From: Bacteroidales bacterium | GTDB lineage: Bacteria > Bacteroidota > Bacteroidia > Bacteroidales > UBA1402 | NCBI GenBank assembly: GCA_017468435.1 | Contig: JAFUIP010000009.1 | Coordinates: forward strand, 36,423 to 100,422 | Length of the DNA: 64,000 nucleotides | Reading direction: 5' to 3' | Part shown: positions 8,568 through 16,838 of the stretch, piece by piece | How positions within the stretch are numbered: the stretch's first letter is position 1 | Layout: each line of letters starts with the position of its first letter | Made by a program: the position numbers and the translations under genes | Notes under the pieces: generated by a model | Database searches by the model: none | What the model was told of the DNA's origin: nothing | What the model saw: only the letters and a program-made list of their open reading frames with translations

Positions 8568-9593
8568 TCATTGTTTGTTTTGAGCCATTTTCAAAGCATA
8601 ATCAATAGAAATAAGCATGGCGTCTTCGCAAGCAATACCTTGTCCGGCAATTTCGAAAGCGGTACCATGATCGACAGAGGTTCGGATAATAGGCAATCCC
8701 AAAGTGATGTTCACGCCCTTGACACTATCCATTTTCTGCTTTTCGTTGTTCCATTTGAAACCCACGAGTTTGAAAGGAATATGACCCTGATCGTGATACA
8801 TGGCCACGCAACCATCGAATTTACCTTGGACAGCCTTGGCGAAAATCGTATCCGGGGGCACAGGGCCTTCCACATCATAACCTTGGGCTTTGGCCTCTTG
8901 AATGGCAGGGATGATTTCCTCGATTTCTTCCTGACCGAACAAACCATTTTCTCCACTATGCGGATTCAACCCGGCCACGGCCAAATGCGGCTTTTCAATA
9001 CCGAACTGGCGACAAGCATTGTGCAAAAGACCGATAACATTGAGCACGCGTTCCTTCTTGGCACGGTCACAAGCCTCGCGCAAAGACACATGCGTGCTGA
9101 CATGAATCACGCGCAAAGAATCGTCGGCCAAGAGCATGGCGTAGTTGTTGGTGTTGGTAAAGTGAGCATAGATTTCGGTATGTCCGGAGAAGTTGAAACC
9201 GGCCATGTGAATAGCTTCCTTGTTGATGGGAGCCGTCACGGTGGCATCGATTTCGTGCTTCATGGCCAGTTCAATATTGCAACGAACTGCTTCGAAGGCC
9301 GCGCGTCCGCACATGGCCGAGACTTGCCCGTATTGCAACTGGCTCATATCCACGTTATCTAAGTCGTACACATCTATGCAGCCTTGCTCAAATTGAGCCT
9401 CTGCCACAGACTTGATAGCGCGGACACTCATGTTCAGACCCAAGAAATCGATGGCAGCCTGCATGACTTTCGCATCGCCCACCACCATGGGACGGCATTT
9501 TTCGTACACCTTGGCATCCTGCAAAGCCTTGACGGTAATTTCAGGGCCTATACCGGCAGGATCGCCCATGCTTATACTAACAATTGGTTTCAT
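8568..9593 (-). CDS. pdxA2: PdxA2-type 4-phospho-D-threonate 3-dehydrogenase
   Basis: 341 residues starting at MKPIVSISMGDPAGIGPE; I reject the in-frame extension to 9650, which would overlap the upstream dehydrogenase gene. The metal ligands of PdxA are all present: His168 (STHVS), His212 (LNPHSG) and His267 (YHDQGH), with the substrate-binding GHTE at 137-140. PdxA itself oxidises 4-phosphohydroxythreonine in vitamin B6 synthesis; PdxA2 paralogues use 4-phospho-D-threonate or 4-phospho-D-erythronate and give DHAP after decarboxylation. The kinase neighbour and catabolic operon point to PdxA2 rather than B6 synthesis. It starts 7 bases after the iron alcohol dehydrogenase stop codon. Confidence 0.82.
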   Translation of the reverse strand: MKPIVSISMGDPAGIGPEITVKALQDAKVYEKCRPMVVGDAKVMQAAIDFLGLNMSVRAIKSVAEAQFEQGCIDVYDLDNVDMSQLQYGQVSAMCGRAAFEAVRCNIELAMKHEIDATVTAPINKEAIHMAGFNFSGHTEIYAHFTNTNNYAMLLADDSLRVIHVSTHVSLREACDRAKKERVLNVIGLLHNACRQFGIEKPHLAVAGLNPHSGENGLFGQEEIEEIIPAIQEAKAQGYDVEGPVPPDTIFAKAVQGKFDGCVAMYHDQGHIPFKLVGFKWNNEKQKMDSVKGVNITLGLPIIRTSVDHGTAFEIAGQGIACEDAMLISIDYALKMAQNKQ

Positions 9594-9600
9594 ATTTCGA

Positions 9601-10749
9601 TCAATAAATATTTTCGTAAATGCTGATGACATCTTCACGGGTAATCTCACGCGGATTGTTGGTGAGCAAGCGGGTCACGTTCATTGCCATATCGGCCATT
9701 TCGGGAATATCTTCCTTCTTGATGCCGATTTCAGACAGATGCTGAGGAATACCACATTGAGCCGACAATTGCTGGATATAATCAATCACAGCGTCTGCAT
9801 TCTGCTGGTTATCATAACGATAAGGCAAACCTATTTCCTTGGCCATGGCGCCAAAACGAGCCAGACAATTGGGCTTATTGAAACGCAACACCTCCGGCAA
9901 AAGCAAGGCATTGGCCAAACCGTGCGACATATGATATTTTCCGGCCAAACCATAGGACAAGGCATGCACACCGCAAGTGTTCACCGGGCCCAGACAAAGA
10001 CCTCCCATCATGGAAGCCATGGCAAGCGCCTCACGGGCCGGTTTATTTCTACCATCGCGGCAAGCCTTCAGCAAATTCTTGCAAACCAAGCCGATACCAC
10101 GCAATGCATAGGTATCTACAAAGGGATGAGCATTCTTATTGATAAAAGCTTCCACGCAATGACAAAGCGCGTCCATACCGGTTTCTGCCGTAATCTTGGC
10201 AGGCAGGCTCAAAGTAAACATAGGATCGATGAGCGTGCAATCGGGCAAGAGATACGGACTGATGATACCCTTCTTTTCGCCATCCTGAGAATCGAGCAGA
10301 ATAGCATTGGGAGAGACTTCGCTTCCGGTGCCCGCCGTGGTGGGTGCGCAATAAAGCGCCACGCTACGTTTGTCGAGCATACCCTTGCCAAAGCACTTGT
10401 TAATCGGGGTTTTTCTGTCGCAAAGGGCCGCCAACAATTTGGCTACGTCCAGCACGCTACCACCACCCACACCCAAAACCAGGTCGGGACGGAAAGAAGC
10501 AGCCTCTTTGCGCAGCACGTCGAAATAATCGGTGGTAGGCTCGCCGGGAAGCGTATAATCAATCTTTTTCAGTTTCAAGCCCTTGTCGGCGGCCTGCTGG
10601 AGAGAATTCTCCAACATCGGCCAGATGGGACCCACAGAGAGCACCAGTACTTTCTTAAAACCCGACTGCTGGGCTTCCTGAATCCAGGAATCGAAACAAT
10701 CTGTACCAATCAACACCTTGGCAGGCGTCATTATTTCTACTTGATTCAT
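9601..10749 (-). CDS. Iron-containing (group III) alcohol dehydrogenase
   Basis: 382 residues. The NAD-binding GGGSVLD motif (96-102), PTTAGTGSE (137-145) and all four iron ligands are visible: Asp193 and His197 in MDALCH, His262 in CGVHALS, and His276 in HMSHGLAN. The family includes lactaldehyde, glycerol and short-chain aldehyde reductases. In this operon its simplest role is to reduce the aldehyde made by the aldolase at 12296-13192 to the alcohol that the DUF1537 kinase phosphorylates, i.e. a four-carbon uronate to D-threonate. That is inference. Its start codon overlaps the symporter stop codon (TAATG), so the two genes are translationally coupled. Confidence 0.85.
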   Translation of the reverse strand: MNQVEIMTPAKVLIGTDCFDSWIQEAQQSGFKKVLVLSVGPIWPMLENSLQQAADKGLKLKKIDYTLPGEPTTDYFDVLRKEAASFRPDLVLGVGGGSVLDVAKLLAALCDRKTPINKCFGKGMLDKRSVALYCAPTTAGTGSEVSPNAILLDSQDGEKKGIISPYLLPDCTLIDPMFTLSLPAKITAETGMDALCHCVEAFINKNAHPFVDTYALRGIGLVCKNLLKACRDGRNKPAREALAMASMMGGLCLGPVNTCGVHALSYGLAGKYHMSHGLANALLLPEVLRFNKPNCLARFGAMAKEIGLPYRYDNQQNADAVIDYIQQLSAQCGIPQHLSEIGIKKEDIPEMADMAMNVTRLLTNNPREITREDVISIYENIY

Positions 10750-12299
10750 TACTTCAATTCTTTAGTGTTGTAATCGTAAATAGTCAAACCCTTTTCAAGA
10801 TTGGGCTTGGGGAAAAGGAAGCTGGCAAAATAGCCAACCACCAAAACAATGAGGTGACTGTAAACACCCAACATATATCTGTGATGCGGGAAGTTCCACT
10901 TGCCCAGGTCGAGAATCAGACGCTTGGCGCCATCCACTTCGATGCTGGTGGTGGTCAGAACGGCGTAAGCAGTGAACAACACGCAGACAATCAAACCGAT
11001 GTACAAACCTTGCTTGTTGGCACGCTTGCTGAACAGACCCAAGAGGAAGATACCCACGATACCGGCCGAGAAGATGGCATACAAATCGAAGATAACGCCC
11101 AGCACGCCTTCGCCTTCCCAAGCATAATAAAGCATGGCCACACCTACCGTTGCCAAACCAGATACAGCCACCATGGCACGACCTATATACAATCTTTGTT
11201 TGTCGGTGCAATCGGGTTTGAAACGTTGATAATAGTCTTCTACGATAATGGCAGACAGACAGTTCATATCAGAGTCGAGACTGGAAATGGCGGCAGCCAC
11301 CAATGCGGCAATCACGATACCGGCAATACCCACAGGCAGTTGCGTCACAATGAAGTGCGGGAACACTTGGTCTGAATTAATACCGGCAGGCAGCACAGCC
11401 TCGCCAGAGTTGTAGAAGAAATACAAAAGCGTACCGATCAACATGAACATGGCCCAAATGGGAACACTCAGACCCACACCGATATAAGCAGCCTTCTTGG
11501 CTTCCTTGTCAGATTTGGCAGTGAGATAACGTTGAACGATGGTTTGGTCGGTACCATATTTCTGCAAAGCATAGAAAGCACCGTTAATCACCATCACCCA
11601 GAAGGTCAGTTCGGCAAAACTGAAGTTGTACGGGCCGAAATCTATCTTCTTCATGGCGATGGCATCGTGGAAAATCTGAGCAGGACCGGCTTCCGGTGCC
11701 ACCAACAAGACAACCACACAGATAATACCACCCAGAATAAGCAACAGACCCTGGATAACATCCATCCAGATGACGCCTTCCATACCACCCACGAAGGTAA
11801 CAGCCACGATAAGAATACCCAGAACGACAATCACCCAAAGAGCATCTATACCTGTCATGCTATACACTGCCAAAGAGATGAGATACAACACGGTACCCAT
11901 CTTCGAGAAGTGCGTCAGGATGAAAGCCAAAGAAGAATAGATACGGGCAGCCAAACCGAAACGACGTTCGAAATATTCGTAGGTACTCAAACGAATCATC
12001 TTACGGAAAAGCGGCACGATAGCCCAAATAAGGAAAATCAGCACCACCGGCACCATCAATCCCTGAACCAGGAGAATCCAGTTGCCCTTGTAAGCGGCCG
12101 AGGGATAAGACAAGAAAGTCACGCTACTGATAAGCGTGGCAAAAATAGACAGACCGATGGCCCATGAGGGAATCTTGTTGCTTCCTGAAAAATAAGTATC
12201 TGAATCTTTGTTCTTGCGAGAGGCATAAATACCCACACCCAAGGTAAACACAAGCGTCAGAAGAACGATGATAATATCTACCCAATGAATGCTACTCAT
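10749..12299 (-). CDS. Sodium:solute symporter (SSS family), acid-sugar uptake
   Basis: 516 residues with about 13 predicted membrane helices and the SSS-type start (IYASRKNKDSDTYFSGSNK, IGLSIFATLISSVTFLSYP). SSS members bring sialic acids, sugars or carboxylates across the inner membrane with sodium. A very similar arrangement of symporter and aldolase occurs again at 23633-26051. The coding regions overlap on both sides: ATGA with the aldolase gene upstream and TAATG with the alcohol dehydrogenase downstream, so transport and catabolism are tightly coupled. Since the partner is an N-acetylneuraminate lyase-type aldolase, I infer a 2-keto-3-deoxy sugar acid as cargo (DHA favoured), not proven. 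Confidence 0.88.
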   Translation of the reverse strand: MSSIHWVDIIIVLLTLVFTLGVGIYASRKNKDSDTYFSGSNKIPSWAIGLSIFATLISSVTFLSYPSAAYKGNWILLVQGLMVPVVLIFLIWAIVPLFRKMIRLSTYEYFERRFGLAARIYSSLAFILTHFSKMGTVLYLISLAVYSMTGIDALWVIVVLGILIVAVTFVGGMEGVIWMDVIQGLLLILGGIICVVVLLVAPEAGPAQIFHDAIAMKKIDFGPYNFSFAELTFWVMVINGAFYALQKYGTDQTIVQRYLTAKSDKEAKKAAYIGVGLSVPIWAMFMLIGTLLYFFYNSGEAVLPAGINSDQVFPHFIVTQLPVGIAGIVIAALVAAAISSLDSDMNCLSAIIVEDYYQRFKPDCTDKQRLYIGRAMVAVSGLATVGVAMLYYAWEGEGVLGVIFDLYAIFSAGIVGIFLLGLFSKRANKQGLYIGLIVCVLFTAYAVLTTTSIEVDGAKRLILDLGKWNFPHHRYMLGVYSHLIVLVVGYFASFLFPKPNLEKGLTIYDYNTKELK

Positions 12300-13192
12300 A
12301 ATGACAATGCTTTAAATTGTTCTATAATACGTTGATTTTCTTCGGAAGACAATTCCGTCAATGGAGGCATCATGACGGTTGAGCACAGACCGGCATCCTG
12401 CATCAGTACCTTCAGCGCGGCCAGGGATTCGCCCAAAGTGCGTCCCTTTTGGTAAACCACGGCCACCTTGTCGGTAAGTTCCTGATAATAATCAGCTTTT
12501 GCAAAATCACCGGCCAAATAAGCCTGATACAATTTTCCGTACAATTCAGGAACGATGTTACCCGTGCTGGGAACAATACCGTCAGCACCGAGTTTCAAGC
12601 TGTTGGCACCTTGTGCGCCCCATCCGCAGAAGAAAGAGAAATCTTCACGGTTTTGGAACATTTCGATGCTCTTTTTCATCTTGTCTTCGTCGCGTTCCGA
12701 ATCTTTCAGGCCTGCCATGTTTTCGTGATGACTCAAAGCTTCCACCACTTCAAGAGGAATAGACATCTGCGTGGTAGCCTTGATATTGTACATGAACACA
12801 GGCGCTTTAGCCTCGTCGGCCAGACGCAGGTAAAAGTTCTTCATCTGTTCAGGCGTAAGGATGTAATACGAGGGCAAAGTGGCCACCACGGCATCCACAC
12901 CCAAAGCGGCATATTCGTTGGCCAACTTGATGAGCGATTGCACATCGTTGCCCACCAAACCGGCATACACCATCTGGCCATCGGCCTTCGATTCCACAGC
13001 CGCCTGCATGAAGCGGAGACTTTCCTGAGCGCCCACCGAAGCCGATTCACCGGTAGTTCCCAAAACCAACGGCGAAATCTGATGCGCTGCAAACTGTTTC
13101 ATGATACGGGCCACAGCCTGCGTATCGATGCTCAAATCCGGGCAAAGCGGCGTGATCATGGGCACCACCACCCCTTGAAATTTTTTCTTCAT
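12296..13192 (-). CDS. NAL/DHDPS-family aldolase (2-keto-3-deoxy acid lyase candidate)
   Basis: 298-residue class I aldolase. GTTGES at 45-50, Tyr135 (MYNIKA) and the Schiff-base Lys163 (GLKDSE) are the family's catalytic set. Members split 2-keto-3-deoxy acids (Neu5Ac, KDO-like acids, KDG) to pyruvate and an aldehyde, or form dihydrodipicolinate. A biosynthetic DapA role is unlikely: the gene lies inside a catabolic operon, overlaps the symporter start by four bases, and a second paralogue exists at 25131-26051. DHA cleavage would give pyruvate plus D-threuronate, which fits the next three enzymes. KDG or KDO cleavage are alternatives. The start is 20 bases after the (alpha/alpha)6 glycosidase stop. 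Confidence 0.82.
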   Translation of the reverse strand: MKKKFQGVVVPMITPLCPDLSIDTQAVARIMKQFAAHQISPLVLGTTGESASVGAQESLRFMQAAVESKADGQMVYAGLVGNDVQSLIKLANEYAALGVDAVVATLPSYYILTPEQMKNFYLRLADEAKAPVFMYNIKATTQMSIPLEVVEALSHHENMAGLKDSERDEDKMKKSIEMFQNREDFSFFCGWGAQGANSLKLGADGIVPSTGNIVPELYGKLYQAYLAGDFAKADYYQELTDKVAVVYQKGRTLGESLAALKVLMQDAGLCSTVMMPPLTELSSEENQRIIEQFKALSL

Positions 13193-13212
13193 AATCTGAA
13201 TATCTTATTGTT

Positions 13213-14751
13213 TTATTTCAATTCCACTTCAATCTTCTGCAAATGTGCGCTGGAAGCCACTTTCTTACCATTCACAAAGACTTGGAAACCCTTTCCCTTC
13301 TTGAAGTGCTTACCATCCTTATCCCAAAGAATCGTCACAGATTTTCCATGATAAGGAATGCCATCCATACAGAACCAATCCCATTGATTTTCAGGAACCA
13401 AAGGATTCACTTCGAGCACATTGTCCTGACGAGGACGCAAGCCCATCAAACCGGTCACCATCAAATCGGCAAAGGTAGAGTGATTGTAATAACGGCTGCG
13501 CAACTGATCGCCTTTGAGCCAATAGCCCGTCACTTCATCCAAATACTCGCCGATGTAAGGACGACCTCTATGATACTGAGACTCAACGTACAAATTCATG
13601 TGCATAAAGTAAATGCTGTCGTTGATGTAGCTTTGGGGATAATCGTTCAAGACATTGGCCATGGCCGTCAAAGTCTGAGAAGAAGCAAAAGGCCAGATGG
13701 CGCCGTCCCATTCGCACTTGCCCACACCGCGGGTTCTGAATTCCGGGTGACGACGTTCGGCCGTGGTCAAGCCATAAGGCGCGAGAAAACCTTTGGTATC
13801 GCATACTTGCAACCAAGCTTTTTCATAATCTTTTCCGCTTTCGGGCAAATGGAAAATCCAAGGAATATAACCGATGGCTTCGCGTACCTGAGCCAGTTCG
13901 CCATCCTTGATGCGACGGGTTTCGAAAAATTCGTGTTCAGTGTTCCACAAACGATTCTGCACCAAAGTTCTCAGCGTGTCGGCCTTGGCCTGATACAAAG
14001 CCGCTTTTTCGGCATTGCCGGCCATCTTGAACATTTCAGACAAAGCCACAGCATTTCCGTACATGTAGCTATTGATGGTAGGACGCGCATTCTTGATACG
14101 ACGGCCACCGCTGATAGATTCTTCCATACCATCCTGCACATCACCTTGCCAATACAGACCTTCCGGCCAACGTTGCACGTCCCAGGCTTGATAATGAGCT
14201 TCCAAATCGGGCAGCAAGTCGAGCAGATAATCCTTATCCTGATGCACCAGGTAGCGATCGTAGAGCGCATAAGGGAACCACGAACTGAACTTCATCAAGC
14301 GGTTCATGGGCTTTCCTTCGTTGCCACGAAGCCAGATGTGCATATACTGATCTATGTAAGACTGATCTTGAATCCAGCGGAGTTCGTTGATATGATGACC
14401 GATGGCGCAAGCAATCATGTTGTACTTGTCGGCGTAGGAACGCTTCACCAAAAATTCGTTCACCACATAACCCTGGGGCGTCAGTTGCAAACCTTTGCGC
14501 AAAGACCACCAACGGAAATACCACATTTCCTCGAAATTATCCTGCGGACAAGCAAACAAAGGAATATTTTCTTCCATCCAAGCCCAAGCCTCTGCATTAG
14601 GAATGGCCTGAACGATGGGTTCGTCTTCCATACGGTTAAAATACGACACATAGTGTTCAAAATCAGATGCTTTCAGAATCTTGGCCGGAGACTTTGCCTG
14701 CATGGCAAACAGAGGCAAAAGCAACAAAAGGGATAGAAATAATCTCTTCAT
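13213..14751 (-). CDS. Secreted (alpha/alpha)6-barrel glycoside hydrolase, MGH1/trehalase-like
   Basis: 512 residues, signal peptide MKRLFLSLLLLLPLFAMQAK. The body is helix-rich with motifs of (alpha/alpha)6 glycosidases related to the GH63/GH37/MGH1 group: MWYFRWWSLRKG, QDGMEESISGGRR, CEWDGAIWPFASSQTL and YYNHSTFADLMVTGLMGLRP. The acidic residues in QDGMEE and the later EWDG segment are candidate catalytic residues. The C-terminal 60 residues look like a small beta domain. It is the first gene of the long catabolic operon, with a promoter at 14776-14783 and a terminator just upstream. (alpha/alpha)6 enzymes in RG-II breakdown include beta-L-arabinofuranosidases, so a side-chain arabinofuranosidase or rhamnosidase activity is possible; the true substrate is unknown. 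Confidence 0.7.
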   Translation of the reverse strand: MKRLFLSLLLLLPLFAMQAKSPAKILKASDFEHYVSYFNRMEDEPIVQAIPNAEAWAWMEENIPLFACPQDNFEEMWYFRWWSLRKGLQLTPQGYVVNEFLVKRSYADKYNMIACAIGHHINELRWIQDQSYIDQYMHIWLRGNEGKPMNRLMKFSSWFPYALYDRYLVHQDKDYLLDLLPDLEAHYQAWDVQRWPEGLYWQGDVQDGMEESISGGRRIKNARPTINSYMYGNAVALSEMFKMAGNAEKAALYQAKADTLRTLVQNRLWNTEHEFFETRRIKDGELAQVREAIGYIPWIFHLPESGKDYEKAWLQVCDTKGFLAPYGLTTAERRHPEFRTRGVGKCEWDGAIWPFASSQTLTAMANVLNDYPQSYINDSIYFMHMNLYVESQYHRGRPYIGEYLDEVTGYWLKGDQLRSRYYNHSTFADLMVTGLMGLRPRQDNVLEVNPLVPENQWDWFCMDGIPYHGKSVTILWDKDGKHFKKGKGFQVFVNGKKVASSAHLQKIEVELK

Positions 14752-14775
14752 ATTTGATAAAATTAGACTTTGCTA

Positions 14776-14783
14776 CAAATATA
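14776..14783 (-). promoter_or_regulatory. -7 promoter element of the acid-sugar operon
   Basis: On the minus strand this reads TATATTTG, an exact TAnnTTTG element, 25 bases before the start codon at 14751. It follows the terminator of the previous unit, so it probably drives the ten-gene run to the left edge. A well-spaced TTTG -33 box is not obvious. Confidence 0.6.
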
Positions 14784-14840
14784 CTACCCTTTTCTCAAAT
14801 TTGCGCTCAAAATCACACAAAATATACAGCCTGAAAAGCA

Positions 14841-14885
14841 AAAAAGAAGCCGTGCCAAACATATTGATTGACACGGACTTCTTTA
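14841..14885 (-). terminator. Intrinsic terminator after the BNR/propeller gene
   Basis: Stem 14846-14854 with 14872-14881 (one bulge), followed on the minus strand by six T. It separates the gene at 14914-16788 from the operon starting at 14751. Confidence 0.75.
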
Positions 14886-14913
14886 TCAAATAAAAGTTTT
14901 CTCAGAAATCTTG

Positions 14914-16788
14914 CTATTTGGCCGAAGTTTCCAAAGAATAGATTCTGAATACAGCTTCCTTGGCTTCCACAGAAGAGGCATTTTCCATATCGGTGAAGCG
15001 GTCGGCAGGCGTATCAGGCGTAGGATCGAAACGAACGGCACCGGTGCGGAACATCACGCGTTCCAAAGTGGCAGCGGGCGCATAGAAAATACGACGAACT
15101 TCTCGACCTCCGTTCACACGCACGGTGTACGAGCGAAATTCGCAATCCACGTTCAAATCGATACGATAAGTCTTGCCGGCTTCGTAAGTGCCCAGACTGT
15201 TGTAACGAGCGCCCGACTTAGAGTAAATACGACCATCAGGATCGAAACTGATACGGATAGAAGGTTGACCCTTAGCATCTTGAATCTCCACCTGCAACTG
15301 GCCATGATCGGTCTGCTCGGGACGCACTTCGAAGCTGACAGAGAAGGCAGAAGAAGCAGGAATGATTTTTTCAGCCTTGCCATAATCGAAGGGATCCTTG
15401 TCACGCATGGTCAGACACTTCACGCCCTGAGCATCTTTTTCCATCTTGACGGGTGCCCAAACCAGGTCGTACGTATTCCAGTAATCGAGTTCCTTACCAT
15501 CTTCCATCTGGTTGAAGACATCTTTCTGGTGGGCAGCCGCCTTGCAAACGATGGGTACAGGCACAGAGCTTACCCAGATATCTTCCTTGTTCATGCTATA
15601 CGTGAGCCACATCTTGCCATCGGCAGGCTGGCCATTACCTTCCTGAATACCACGCACATACTGCGGACCACGGCTCTTGTACTGACCACCATATCGCATG
15701 GGAGAAATCTCACCATGAACCAACATCATATCCGTGTAATTCAAGCCATCTTCAGAAGTTGAAACAGCCAAAGGCCAACGATATTCCGAAGGATTGTACA
15801 CCGTGGCGAACTTGCCGTCCGTGGTGCGTTGTCCCCAGATTTTCGCATTGCTGTTCACAAAGCCGTAAGCACGTTGCACAGGCTCGTACCAAGTCTTTCC
15901 ACCATCCTTGCTGATAGAAGTGAGCGCATGTTTCCAAAGACCCACCACATCTCCATTATCCAAATGATAATACGAGAAAGCCTTGTATTGTTTTTTCAGA
16001 GGAATCAATTCGTCATCACGGTCGGCTTCTTCCACCATCTGCATCATATACAGCGGATTAGCCAGAATTTCATCGCAAGCGGCCACAAACTTTTTGTCAC
16101 GACTCTTTTTGTAGAAAGGATAATCGGTGTTCTTGGCATTGAAAGCATGGTTGTAACGCAAGAAATAAATGGGACCATAAGTGCCGTCCTTCTTGATTTC
16201 GCGCACCACGCGGCCTATACCGTTACCATCGTTGGGATCGTCCTTGGCAAACAGCGCGATGCCATAGTAAGCAATGGCAATGAGTTTGTCGTATTTTTCC
16301 GAAACATAGAAGCCCACACGTTGATGCATCAAGGCTGAAGTCTTGCCATCGGCCTTAGGTCCGTCGGGTGTTTTCTGCAAACCTTCGGGCATGATATAGG
16401 GCGGGAAAATCACTTCTGGTTTCGACCAATTTTGACCATCTTTGGAATGAATGAGCAAGGTCTGGCAAGGCGGAATATGTTCGCTCACAGAGTCACTGAG
16501 ATATTCCACATAAAAGGTCTCGTTCCAATAAGCCATCATGGAAGCATGATTGTAGGTCCAACCGAAGCCATCGCTTTCCTCGGGCATTTCTCTGTTGGCA
16601 CGCATAATCTGCTGATTGTGAACTCCGATTGCGGGCTGCAACTGTCCATGATGATAATCCACGTTAGACATCGTCTTGCCGGTGTAATGCACCAGATCCT
16701 TCTTGATATCTAAGGTTTCCTGAGCTGTCAGAGGCAATAAGGCAAGAGCCATCATCACCAGTAAGGCATTCATTTTTTTCATATCCAT
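14914..16788 (-). CDS. Secreted BNR-type beta-propeller with C-terminal jelly-roll-like domain
   Basis: 624 residues with signal peptide (LALLPLTAQE). Residues about 35-430 form a propeller with Asp-box-like repeats (SKDGQNWSKP, SKDGGKTWYEP, SEDGLNYTD) and a family-like start (NVDYHHGQLQPAIGVHN). The C-terminal 190 residues (SFEVRPEQTDHGQLQVEI ... YTVRVNGGREVRRI) resemble a concanavalin/LamG-type beta-sandwich. Such propellers include sialidases, the KDO/DHA hydrolases of RG-II, GH145 rhamnosidases and PL42 lyases; I cannot choose between them. It stands as its own unit: hairpin upstream at 16821-16838 and terminator downstream. A start at 16782 (MKKMNALL) is equally good. Confidence 0.68.
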   Translation of the reverse strand: MDMKKMNALLVMMALALLPLTAQETLDIKKDLVHYTGKTMSNVDYHHGQLQPAIGVHNQQIMRANREMPEESDGFGWTYNHASMMAYWNETFYVEYLSDSVSEHIPPCQTLLIHSKDGQNWSKPEVIFPPYIMPEGLQKTPDGPKADGKTSALMHQRVGFYVSEKYDKLIAIAYYGIALFAKDDPNDGNGIGRVVREIKKDGTYGPIYFLRYNHAFNAKNTDYPFYKKSRDKKFVAACDEILANPLYMMQMVEEADRDDELIPLKKQYKAFSYYHLDNGDVVGLWKHALTSISKDGGKTWYEPVQRAYGFVNSNAKIWGQRTTDGKFATVYNPSEYRWPLAVSTSEDGLNYTDMMLVHGEISPMRYGGQYKSRGPQYVRGIQEGNGQPADGKMWLTYSMNKEDIWVSSVPVPIVCKAAAHQKDVFNQMEDGKELDYWNTYDLVWAPVKMEKDAQGVKCLTMRDKDPFDYGKAEKIIPASSAFSVSFEVRPEQTDHGQLQVEIQDAKGQPSIRISFDPDGRIYSKSGARYNSLGTYEAGKTYRIDLNVDCEFRSYTVRVNGGREVRRIFYAPAATLERVMFRTGAVRFDPTPDTPADRFTDMENASSVEAKEAVFRIYSLETSAK

Positions 16789-16820
16789 TGTTTTATATTA
16801 AAATTCGCTGCGTAAAGATA

Positions 16821-16838
16821 GGCTTTATCGGTAAAGCC
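16821..16838 (-). terminator. Hairpin over the stop codon of the upstream gene
   Basis: Perfect 7-base-pair stem (16821-16827 with 16832-16838, loop of four) that includes the stop codon of the gene at 16825-19767. The next minus-strand bases read TATCTTTA, close to a TAnnTTTG -7 box for the gene at 16788. Terminator and promoter appear packed into about 35 bases. Confidence 0.5.

Noticed and set aside
8568..9593. Vitamin B6 PdxA
   Set aside because: Coupled to a DUF1537 kinase and a catabolic operon; no other pdx genes nearby, so the PdxA2 role is preferred.
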